Origin: an uncultured Eubacterium sp.
Lineage (GTDB): Bacteria; Bacillota_A; Clostridia; Lachnospirales; Lachnospiraceae
Assembly (NCBI GenBank): GCA_948468465.1
Contig: CAOKJJ010000263.1
Span: forward strand, 1-5,046
DNA: 5,046 bases
Reading direction: 5' to 3'
The notes below the pieces were generated by a model. It was not told the origin of the DNA, did no database searches, and was given only the letters and a program-made list of their open reading frames with translations. This document shows, piece after piece, positions 1 through 5,029 of the stretch (the first letter of the stretch is position 1; every line of letters starts with the position of its first letter). The translations under genes and the position numbers were made by a program.

Positions 1-20
1 CAAATAGTGCCTTTCTCAGC

Positions 21-182
21 TTATAACGGCGTTCCTCCCGCGTTATAATATTTTTCCAACACCACGTCCAGTTTCAGGCTGACACGAAAACATTCTTCCG
101 AATTCAGATCCCGTAATGCTGCTTTGTTTAGCTGCTCGCGGAGACACTCGATCTCCTCTCTTAATGTACTTTCTTGATTCAT
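21..182 (-). CDS. Spo0E-like aspartyl-phosphate phosphatase (53 aa)
   Basis: Reading from ATG at 182 to TAA at 21-23 gives 53 residues. The C-terminal half carries SLKLDVVLEKYY (about residues 35-46), which fits the Spo0E family signature S-x-x-L-D-x-L-I-x-x-Y, and the N-terminal half (EEIECLREQLNKA) is a predicted helix; two antiparallel helices and 50-60 residues are normal for this family. Family members dephosphorylate the sporulation regulator Spo0A~P in the cytoplasm and so delay sporulation; that role here is inferred from family. A GGTGAT ribosome binding match ends 4 nt before the chosen ATG. An in-frame ATG at 194 would add four residues (MVIR), but its AGGA match abuts the codon with no spacer. 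A sigma-A-like promoter lies about 50 bp upstream, suggesting independent transcription from the phospholipase-like gene. A conservative change is seen at the second motif hydrophobics (VVL instead of xLI). Confidence 0.8.
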   Translation of the reverse strand: MNQESTLREEIECLREQLNKAALRDLNSEECFRVSLKLDVVLEKYYNAGGTPL

Positions 183-231
183 CCTTATCACCATTCCTAT
201 TTTATGGACTGATTACTATTGCGGCAACACT

Positions 232-261
232 ATTGTACTATTATTTTACAAAAAAAGTCAA
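232..261 (-). promoter_or_regulatory. Sigma-A promoter for the Spo0E-like gene
   Basis: On the minus strand TTGACT (261-256) and TACAAT (237-232) are separated by 18 nt, matching the sigma-A consensus at five of six positions in each box. Transcription would begin near 225 and leave a leader of about 40 nt before the ATG at 182. It lies in the gap after the phospholipase-like gene, which otherwise shows no clear terminator. Confidence 0.55.
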
Positions 262-328
262 TTATTTCACATCGACAGCATTCGACACATTATGCACATC
301 TGCAACCGTTCAGATCACCCTTGAACTG

Positions 329-892
329 TTACGCACGTCTCCCAAAACTGGTGATGCTCCTTAACACCTGGCTGTTTATTGGAATAATGTGGCTAATATC
401 GCCTTCTACCGTATTCTGTCCCGAAAGATAATCCTGATGTGTTTTTTTGACAAAATCAAACAAAGCTTCCGGCGCGGAAAATTCGATATATTTCTTCTTG
501 CGGCTTGCCGCTTTTCCGCTTTGAATATGCTGGCGCAGCTGTTTTTTCAGATCTTCTTCATAAGAACAGTGTTCACGGAATCCGCCTGTAAATTTTTCAT
601 TATGCGGATAAGTAAAATAATCTGCAATATAATGAGATACTTCCCCCAGATGTCTGTAATATTTGGAATTACCTTTTTCGCTGTCCCCTGTATTTGTCTC
701 AGATAACACTTCCATCTGTTTTTGCAGTTCTGAAAATGTCTCTGTAATTTCATGTCTTTTATAAATAAATGACGGTTTAATATCTGGCAGTATGCTGCCT
801 AAATAAAATGCATATTTATGTTTTCTCAGCTCTTTATCCCTGGATTCGTTAACCAGATATCTTGCCAACGTTATATGTGATTTTTTTCTCAA
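329..892 (-). CDS. Zinc-dependent phospholipase C family protein
   Basis: The 187-residue product belongs to the Zn_dep_PLPC (PF00882) all-helical fold. Likely metal ligands in order are H6, D37 (LGSILPD), H47, H87, D91, H97, H108 and E112. The core H87-x3-D91-x5-H97 has the same spacing as H118/D122/H128 of Bacillus cereus phospholipase C, and H108-x3-E112 matches its H142/E146. The ninth ligand of the secreted enzymes, an N-terminal Trp exposed by signal cleavage, is absent, and there is no signal peptide or C-terminal C2-like domain, so this is a compact, probably cytoplasmic relative; lipase activity is not assured. The start is TTG at 892: an in-frame TGA lies six codons upstream, and GAGGGGG lies 10 nt before the TTG. 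The neighbour upstream is the DUF1540 gene 113 bp away with a hairpin between them. The true substrate is unknown. Confidence 0.85.
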   Translation of the reverse strand: MRKKSHITLARYLVNESRDKELRKHKYAFYLGSILPDIKPSFIYKRHEITETFSELQKQMEVLSETNTGDSEKGNSKYYRHLGEVSHYIADYFTYPHNEKFTGGFREHCSYEEDLKKQLRQHIQSGKAASRKKKYIEFSAPEALFDFVKKTHQDYLSGQNTVEGDISHIIPINSQVLRSITSFGRRA

Positions 893-927
893 TCCAAAAA
901 TGCCCCCTCACTTTTTTAACCGGCCAA

Positions 928-963
928 ACGCAGCAGTTCTGATCATTGATGGAACTGCCGCGT
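928..963 (-). terminator. Strong hairpin after the DUF1540 gene, possible weak terminator
   Basis: Arms 928-939 and 952-963 form a 12-bp stem with one G-U type pair and a 12-nt loop. It follows the DUF1540 stop codon by about 43 nt. On the minus strand only TTT follows the stem before GGCCGG, so intrinsic termination would be inefficient; it may instead act as an mRNA 3'-end stabiliser or allow read-through into the phospholipase-like gene, which has no clear promoter of its own. Confidence 0.4.
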
Positions 964-1005
964 CTGGTCATCCTCTCAGGCAAGCTTACTGCTCTGCCTT
1001 ACTGC

Positions 1006-1320
1006 CTATTTTCTGCAAAAAGTTCCACAGGCTGTCTGCTCGCATCGACAGGCATTGGAACCGCCAACATCAATACCGTCCGCCCGGCACGTACAGTCAT
1101 CATTATGCACGCATTTTTTTGCTTCACAGCGGATATTTACTTTTACAGAAGGCTCCTTTGTGCTGTTTGTCATGCTGTCCGCCCGTTTTTCTTCAAAACT
1201 GTCACAGCAGGTTTCACTTGTACTGCTTGCTCCGGCTCCTCCTACACTGATGTTGTCTCTGACGCATCCATGATCCTGATTGTATCGGCAGTTTACTACA
1301 CTGCAGTCTAATCTTGGCAT
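1006..1320 (-). CDS. Protein with two DUF1540 cysteine-rich domains
   Basis: The 104-residue product contains two copies of a cysteine motif of the DUF1540 (PF07561) type. Copy one spans about residues 5-42 (C6, C11, C19, C38/C39, ending CDSF), copy two about 64-102 (C65, C70, C76/C78, C91/C93, C98, ending CGTFC). Both show C-x4-C, then an I-x-V-G-G stretch (NISVGGAGA; GIDVGGSNA), then a terminal cysteine before a Phe. Copies are joined by a charged, low-complexity linker (EEKRADSMTNSTKEPS). Thirteen cysteines in 104 residues suggest metal binding, but the function of the family is unknown. There is no signal peptide or membrane span. The ATG at 1320 is supported by AAGGAGG (1333-1327) with a 6-nt spacer. 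It lies 107 bp downstream of thrS with a nested inverted repeat in the gap, so independent control is likely. Confidence 0.82.
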   Translation of the reverse strand: MPRLDCSVVNCRYNQDHGCVRDNISVGGAGASSTSETCCDSFEEKRADSMTNSTKEPSVKVNIRCEAKKCVHNDDCTCRADGIDVGGSNACRCEQTACGTFCRK

Positions 1321-1330
1321 GATTTTCCTC

Positions 1331-1387
1331 CTTATACTATTAGAATGTACGAATCCATTCTATTTTTAAATGCAGATATAGTATAAG
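1331..1387 (-). promoter_or_regulatory. Nested inverted repeat in the DUF1540 leader, touching the RBS
   Basis: Two perfect inverted repeats are nested: outer arms CTTATACTAT (1331-1340) and ATAGTATAAG (1378-1387), inner arms TAGAATG (1341-1347) and CATTCTA (1356-1362) with an 8-nt loop. The inner and outer arms are contiguous on one side (1340/1341) and separated by a 15-nt bulge (1363-1377) on the other. In minus-strand RNA the outer 3' arm ends in AAG, the first three bases of the AAGGAGG ribosome binding site, so folding could hinder translation. Alternatively TATACT (1385-1380) inside the outer arm is a -10 box, with the inner repeat then an operator; no good -35 is visible upstream. Confidence 0.45.
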
Positions 1388-1427
1388 CAGAAAATCACTT
1401 GTTATGTGTGCCGGAAAAACATACCAA

Positions 1428-3395
1428 TTATTTTGCTTTTTCTTCTTCCGGCAGCTCCGTGCGGATTTCCTTTGTACGAATTTCCCTGCAAATCTGTTCT
1501 ATAAATTGCTGTAACGGTTTTACACCTTCATTTCCGGCAAATCTGCTGCGGACAGACACCGTGCCTTCCTCTTCCTCCTGTTTGCCTACGACAAGCATAT
1601 AAGGCAGTTTGTCAAGCCTTGCCGCACGAATTTTAAATCCAATTTTTTCAGAACGGCTGTCAACCGTTACATCAACCCCATTTTTCTTTAATTGTGCGCT
1701 TACTTGTTGTGCATATGCATTGAATTTATCAGAAATCGGAAGAACACGGACCTGTTCCGGACACAGCCAGGTCGGGAATTTTCCGGCATATTTTTCAATC
1801 AGCCATGCCAGCGTACGCTCATAACATCCAACAGAGGTTCTATGGATAATATAAGGACGTATCTTTTCGCCATTCTCATCAATATAATACATATCAAAGT
1901 TCTCAGCAATGGCACAATCCAGCTGTATGGTAATCATCGTATCTTCCTTGCCATATACGTTTTTAGCCTGAATATCAATCTTCGGCCCATAAAAGGCTGC
2001 TTCACCGTCTGCTTCCACAAACGGAAGTTCCTTTTCCACCAAAATCCTACGCAGCGCATCCTGTGTAGATTCCCAGTACTGCTCATCTCCAAGATATTTT
2101 TCTTTGTTCTTAGGATCCCACTTGGACAAACGGTAAGTGACATCTTCCTGAAGGCCAAGCGTGGAAAGCGTATAGTATGCAAGCTCCAGGCAGCCTTTGA
2201 GTTCTTCCTCTGTCTGGTCCGGACGAATGACAAGATGCCCTTCTGAGATTGTAAACTGACGTACGCGTGTCAGTCCATGCATTTCACCGGAATCTTCCGA
2301 ACGGAAAATTGTGGAAGTCTCTCCCATGCGGTATGGCAGATCCCGATAGGATTTTTGTGTATTCTTATATACATAATACTGGAACGGACATGTCATAGGC
2401 CGGAGCGCGAACACCTCTTTGTCCTTTTCTTCATCTCCTAATACAAACATCCCGTCTTTATAATGATCCCAATGACCGGATATCCTATACAAATCACTTT
2501 TTGCCATCATCGGGGTCCTTGTACGCACATACCCCCACTCGTTGTCCTCCAAATCTTCGATCCAGCGCTGCAGCTTCATAATCATCCTGGTACCCTTTGG
2601 AGCAAACAGTGGCAATCCCTGTCCAATGACATCCACAGTTGTAAACAGTTCCATTTCACGCCCCAGCTTGTTGTGATCGCGTTTTTTCATATCTTCCAGA
2701 TGATCCAGATATGCAGTCAATTCCTCTTTTTTATTGAATGCCGTTGCATAAATACGCTGCAGCTGTGCCCTGTGCTCATCTCCTCGCCAATAAGCCATGG
2801 AAGAAGAAATCAGCTTGTAAGCTTTGATCCCCTTTGTCGACATCAGGTGCGGCCCGGCGCACAAATCCACAAATCCGCCCTGATCATAAAACGAAATTTC
2901 AGCTCCCTGCTCCAAATCTTCAATCAGCTCGACTTTATACGGTTCCTTACGGTCCCGCATATAAGAAATGGCTTCCTCTCTTGGCATTGTAAACCGCGTA
3001 ATCTCATGTCCTTCTTTTATGATCTTTTTCATCTCAGCTTCGATGTTATCCAAATCTTCCCTGGAAAACGGAGCGTTGTCAAAGTCATAATAAAACCCAT
3101 CTTCAATCGCAGGCCCGATTGCAATTTTAGCATCCGGAAACAGACGTTTGACTGCCTGCGCCATAACATGAGAAGCCGTATGACGGATGACTTTCAAGCC
3201 TTCTTTATCATTCACCGTAACAATATTCAGCTCACAGTCATTTGTAATTTCCGTTCTTAAGTCTACAATCTCTCCATTTAATTCTCCGGCGCATGCGATA
3301 CGCGCAAGCCCGTCACTGATATCTTTCGCGATCTCATATACCGTTTTTGCTTCACTGTATTCTTTTACAGCGCCATCCTTTAATTTAATCTGCAT
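1428..3395 (-). CDS. thrS: Threonyl-tRNA synthetase
   Basis: A full-length class II synthetase of 655 residues that charges tRNA-Thr with threonine in the cytoplasm. Domains in order: TGS (about 1-61); editing domain (about 65-225) with H72-x3-H76 and C179/H183 (HTASH, CAGPH), which hydrolyses mischarged Ser-tRNA; catalytic core (about 245-540) with the threonine-binding zinc ligands C336, H387 and H518, motif 2 around R365 (FRSEDSGEMHGLTRVRQFT) and motif 3 around R527; anticodon-binding domain (about 545-640). The core has the MTCPFQYYVYK and RQFTISEGHL forms rather than the MNCPGH and RGFTQDD forms of Escherichia coli, typical in my recollection of clostridial enzymes. ATG at 3395 follows AGGAG (3411-3407) by 11 nt. 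The small membrane-protein gene ends 27 bp upstream, so the two are probably co-transcribed. No T-box leader is visible, although many Firmicute thrS genes have one. Confidence 0.98.
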   Translation of the reverse strand: MQIKLKDGAVKEYSEAKTVYEIAKDISDGLARIACAGELNGEIVDLRTEITNDCELNIVTVNDKEGLKVIRHTASHVMAQAVKRLFPDAKIAIGPAIEDGFYYDFDNAPFSREDLDNIEAEMKKIIKEGHEITRFTMPREEAISYMRDRKEPYKVELIEDLEQGAEISFYDQGGFVDLCAGPHLMSTKGIKAYKLISSSMAYWRGDEHRAQLQRIYATAFNKKEELTAYLDHLEDMKKRDHNKLGREMELFTTVDVIGQGLPLFAPKGTRMIMKLQRWIEDLEDNEWGYVRTRTPMMAKSDLYRISGHWDHYKDGMFVLGDEEKDKEVFALRPMTCPFQYYVYKNTQKSYRDLPYRMGETSTIFRSEDSGEMHGLTRVRQFTISEGHLVIRPDQTEEELKGCLELAYYTLSTLGLQEDVTYRLSKWDPKNKEKYLGDEQYWESTQDALRRILVEKELPFVEADGEAAFYGPKIDIQAKNVYGKEDTMITIQLDCAIAENFDMYYIDENGEKIRPYIIHRTSVGCYERTLAWLIEKYAGKFPTWLCPEQVRVLPISDKFNAYAQQVSAQLKKNGVDVTVDSRSEKIGFKIRAARLDKLPYMLVVGKQEEEEGTVSVRSRFAGNEGVKPLQQFIEQICREIRTKEIRTELPEEEKAK

Positions 3396-3422
3396 GTTAT
3401 TAGTTTCTCCTGTCTGTTTCTG

Positions 3423-3626
3423 TTAGTCTTCTATTTGTTCATCCAAATCTGTATCCAAATGGCCGTTGCCATTGTTGCAGCCGATCATCGTTGTTTTCTT
3501 CGGGCTGAAAATAATACCCAGCACAAACCCTGCAAGCGCACAGGTTACCAGTTCTAAAAACAGTTCCCGTTTCGATACAGTTGCCATATCTTCCAAAGAT
3601 TCCCAAAACATTTTCATTTTTTTCAT
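3423..3626 (-). CDS. Small single-span membrane protein upstream of thrS
   Basis: The 67-residue product has a charged amphipathic N-terminus (1-21), one hydrophobic span at about 22-41 (LFLELVTCALAGFVLGIIF), a positive SPKK patch directly after it, and an acidic, Asn/Gly-containing tail (DTDLDEQIED). The G-x-x-L-G-x-x-F-S-P-K-K pattern resembles the start of YtxH-like small membrane proteins, but the match is too short to assign a family. Function is unknown. The ATG at 3626 is preceded by AAGGA (3638-3634) with a 7-nt spacer; further ATGs at codons 4 and 6 lack a ribosome binding site. The stop lies 27 bp before thrS on the same strand with no terminator, which indicates one operon. Coding status rests on the ribosome binding site, clean membrane topology and spacing. 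Confidence 0.72.
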   Translation of the reverse strand: MKKMKMFWESLEDMATVSKRELFLELVTCALAGFVLGIIFSPKKTTMIGCNNGNGHLDTDLDEQIED

Positions 3627-3670
3627 ATTCGTTTCCTTCTTTCTATACTATGATTCTTTTAAAATCCAGT

Positions 3671-3708
3671 CAGTTGCCGCAATGCTGCCCCTGCTTCATT
3701 GCCAGCTG
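3671..3708 (-). other. Bulged hairpin in the leader of the small-protein/thrS operon
   Basis: Arms GCAATG (3679-3684) and CATTGC (3697-3702) pair perfectly, and flanking CAGTTG (3671-3676) and CAGCTG (3703-3708) extend the stem after a 2-nt bulge. The extension has one C-A mismatch in minus-strand RNA but a G-U pair in plus-strand RNA. There is no U-run directly after it on either strand, so it is not a standard terminator of the VOC gene. It would fall in the 5' leader if the promoter at 3722-3750 is real. Confidence 0.3.
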
Positions 3709-3721
3709 CTTGATACTTTAT

Positions 3722-3750
3722 ATTTTATTACTTTTCCCGCTTTCATGCAA
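3722..3750 (-). promoter_or_regulatory. Candidate sigma-A promoter for the thrS operon
   Basis: Minus-strand TTGCAT (3750-3745) and TAAAAT (3727-3722) are 17 nt apart; the -10 box matches five of six consensus bases and the -35 box only the TTG. A start near 3715 would give a leader of about 90 nt before the small membrane-protein gene. It begins just after the VOC stop codon at 3765. Confidence 0.38.
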
Positions 3751-3764
3751 GATATAAATAAACA

Positions 3765-4127
3765 TCACGGCACGATTTCAAGCCAATATCCGTCTGGATC
3801 TTTAATAAAATATATTCCCATTTCCGGATTTTCATAACAGATACAGCCCATCTGTTCATGCAGCTTATGAGCTGACTCATAGTCGTCTGTATGAAAAGCC
3901 AGATGGAATTCACAGTCTCCCAGATGATACGGCCTGTCCATATCACGCATCCACGTTAATTCCAATTCAAAATCTGACTGCTCCCCCGCGACATAAACAA
4001 TAATAAAAGAACCATCCTTAGCTTCTTTTCTGCGTGTTTCCTTAAGCCCCAGCGCTTTTTCATAAAACTCCAAAGACTTTTCCAGATCAAATACGTTGTA
4101 ATTTTCATGAACCATTTTAAAGTTCAT
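3765..4127 (-). CDS. Glyoxalase I-like VOC family protein
   Basis: The 120-residue product has the vicinal-oxygen-chelate fold pattern: two beta-alpha-beta-beta-beta modules with metal ligands at H7 (KMVHEN), E56 (LELTW), H75 (FHLAF) and E117 (WLEIVP). These correspond to H5, E56, H74 and E122 of Escherichia coli GloA, and the KDPDGYWLEI ending is typical. All four ligands are kept, so it is probably a metal-dependent enzyme that detoxifies methylglyoxal as a thiol adduct. The thiol is unknown, since most Clostridia do not make glutathione; other VOC activities are possible. The start is ATG at 4127, because AAGGAGGG (4142-4135) lies 7 nt before it. A longer frame from TTG at 4145 would place that ribosome binding site inside the gene. 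It stands alone between a terminator upstream and the thrS operon downstream. Confidence 0.88.
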   Translation of the reverse strand: MNFKMVHENYNVFDLEKSLEFYEKALGLKETRRKEAKDGSFIIVYVAGEQSDFELELTWMRDMDRPYHLGDCEFHLAFHTDDYESAHKLHEQMGCICYENPEMGIYFIKDPDGYWLEIVP

Positions 4128-4157
4128 CACATTGCCCTCCTTCAATTATGATATATT

Positions 4158-4189
4158 TAATTAATATCTAATTAATATTTAATTTAATT
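4158..4189. repeat. Three AT-only repeats phased at 11 bp before the VOC gene
   Basis: TAATTAATAT occurs at 4158-4167 and again at 4169-4178, and a degenerate third copy TAATTTAATT begins at 4180, so starts are exactly 11 bp apart. The units contain the palindromes TTAATTAA/ATTAAT. They sit between the upstream terminator and the VOC ribosome binding site, downstream of a TATAAT (4199-4194) that could be the -10 box, where they would be transcribed into the leader. They could be a tandem operator, bent DNA or simple AT-rich drift. Confidence 0.4.
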
Positions 4190-4198
4190 TCACATTAT

Positions 4199-4247
4199 AA
4201 AAACAAAAATCCCCGATGAATCAGGTGAAACCCATCGTACATCGGGG
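4199..4247 (-). terminator. Intrinsic terminator of the SEC-C gene
   Basis: Perfect 8-bp arms CCCCGATG (4211-4218) and CATCGGGG (4240-4247) enclose a 21-nt loop, and on the minus strand the stem is followed by ATTTTTGTTTTT (4210-4199). It starts 16 nt after the TAA of the SEC-C gene. A second CGATG in the loop allows an alternative shorter stem. A perfect TATAAT (4199-4194) directly follows the U-run and may serve the VOC gene, but lacks a recognisable -35 box. Confidence 0.85.
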
Positions 4248-4262
4248 CAGCTTAAAAGCAGT

Positions 4263-4772
4263 TTACTTATTTTTGTTCATACAGCAGTATTTATATTTTT
4301 TTCCGCTTCCGCATGGGCATGGATCATTGCGCCCTGTCTTTTTTCCAACAATCACGGTTCCTGATTTTTTCTGTTCCAGATACAATGCCTTCTTTGTCTC
4401 AGGATCAAAAATATCATCCCACATCGGAAGATTGTACAGCCAGTCGGCCTTCGCATCGACCATATTTTTATATAGTTTTTCTTTTTCAAACGCAAGGCTT
4501 ACCACGGTATCTTCTTCCATTGTTTCTATCGGGTTTGGTTCCTTTAAGCTGTCGTTGATCCCATCTAAAAATCCTGTCATTTCCATAATCGTTAAATCAT
4601 ACTTTTCCGCCAGCTCTTTGACGGTTCCTTTTACTTCTTCGTCCGGATTGACCAAGAGCTTTTCGTATACACCCTTCTCCAGCTTAAAATATCTGTCCCA
4701 CAGCTTTTGAAGCTCGCCTCTGTTTGCTTTTTCATTGTATACAATTTTTTTCCATTCCTCTAATAAAGCCAT
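4263..4772 (-). CDS. SEC-C zinc-binding domain protein
   Basis: The 169-residue product ends in a SEC-C domain (PF02810) at about 147-164: [18 protein letters not shown], with zinc ligands C152, C154, C163 and C164 (C-x-C-x8-C-C). This module is known from the SecA C-terminus, where it binds SecB and ribosomes, and from many small proteins of unknown role. Residues 1-145 are acidic and helical (for example [30 protein letters not shown]) and look like a lineage-specific conserved domain; I do not assign a function. No signal peptide or membrane span is present. I chose ATG at 4772 because AAGGA (4789-4785) and GGGA lie upstream and residues before it lack conservation-like character. A frame extended to TTG at 4856 would add 28 basic residues overlapping the leader hairpin, with only a poor ribosome binding site. 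A promoter upstream and terminator downstream make it a single-gene unit. Confidence 0.88.
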   Translation of the reverse strand: MALLEEWKKIVYNEKANRGELQKLWDRYFKLEKGVYEKLLVNPDEEVKGTVKELAEKYDLTIMEMTGFLDGINDSLKEPNPIETMEEDTVVSLAFEKEKLYKNMVDAKADWLYNLPMWDDIFDPETKKALYLEQKKSGTVIVGKKTGRNDPCPCGSGKKYKYCCMNKNK

Positions 4773-4806
4773 ATCTGTATCCCATCCTTTTTTTCTTCTA
4801 TCAGGA

Positions 4807-4835
4807 GCGTGTTTTAAGAGTATTTTCAAACACGC
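4807..4835 (-). promoter_or_regulatory. Hairpin in the 5' leader of the SEC-C gene
   Basis: Arms GCGTGTTT (4807-4814) and AAACACGC (4828-4835) form a perfect 8-bp stem with a 13-nt loop. It lies between the predicted transcription start (near 4869) and the ATG at 4772, in a stretch with no preferred coding. No U-run follows it, so it is not a standard attenuator; it may stabilise or tune translation of the mRNA. Confidence 0.4.
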
Positions 4836-4875
4836 ACGAAACATAGAAGTATTCAATTCTTTTTTATCAGATTCA

Positions 4876-4904
4876 ATTATAACCTATCTTTTCAGCTTTT
4901 CCAA
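4876..4904 (-). promoter_or_regulatory. Sigma-A promoter for the SEC-C gene
   Basis: Minus-strand TTGGAA (4904-4899) and a perfect TATAAT (4881-4876) are separated by 17 nt. The predicted start near 4869 gives a leader of about 97 nt. Surrounding sequence is A-rich upstream of the -35 box (AAAAAAAG), compatible with an UP element. Confidence 0.68.
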
Positions 4905-4998
4905 GTCTTTTTTTGAATCTTAAACAATATCTGCAGCAGTTTAGAGTTTTTGTTGTATTTTTGACGTTGTGCTGTATTGTCCGGTATCTGTATAAATC

Positions 4999-5026
4999 AG
5001 AAAAGCTGCCATACGGCAGCTTTTCT
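4999..5026. terminator. Symmetric 12-bp hairpin with A/T-tract arms
   Basis: AGAAAAGCTGCC (4999-5010) and GGCAGCTTTTCT (5015-5026) are perfect inverted repeats with a 4-nt ATAC loop. The GC-rich core followed by TTTTCT, with matching A-run on the other side, is the form of a bidirectional intrinsic terminator. No gene that it would terminate is visible inside the window: it lies upstream of the minus-strand SEC-C promoter and just before a possible plus-strand start at the border. It may insulate the two divergent units or act in the leader of the right-hand gene. Confidence 0.55.
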
Positions 5027-5029
5027 ATT

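Noticed and set aside
116..364. Plus-strand open frame across the Spo0E-like gene and its promoter
   Set aside because: Its hydrophobic middle arises from the AT-rich intergenic sequence; it overlaps a family-supported gene antisense and has no ribosome binding site.
985..1005. Direct repeat CTTACTGC twice at 13-bp spacing after the DUF1540 gene
   Set aside because: Only two 8-bp copies with no associated motif; expected by chance at this scale.
946..1311. Cys- and Ala-rich plus-strand frames opposite the DUF1540 gene
   Set aside because: They are antisense to two clear DUF1540 repeats and show no domain pattern.
2463..3260. Long plus-strand open frame (265 codons) opposite thrS
   Set aside because: It lies wholly antisense to the certain thrS gene, its product is rich in His, Phe, Cys and Gln with no recognisable domain, and it has no good ribosome binding site.
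3644..3672. CTGACT/TAGTAT or sigma-K-like CATAGTATA promoter before the small membrane-protein gene
   Set aside because: The start would fall on the AAGGA ribosome binding site, leaving no usable leader; the -35 match is also weak. The upstream TTGCAT/TAAAAT pair fits better.
4128..4145. Six-residue extension of the VOC protein from TTG at 4145
   Set aside because: It would place the strong AAGGAGGG site inside the coding region, whereas that site is correctly spaced for the ATG at 4127.
4773..4856. 28-residue N-terminal extension of the SEC-C protein from TTG
   Set aside because: The TTG has a poor ribosome binding site, lies only about 13 nt after the predicted transcript start, and the extension overlaps a hairpin; the ATG at 4772 fits the family better.
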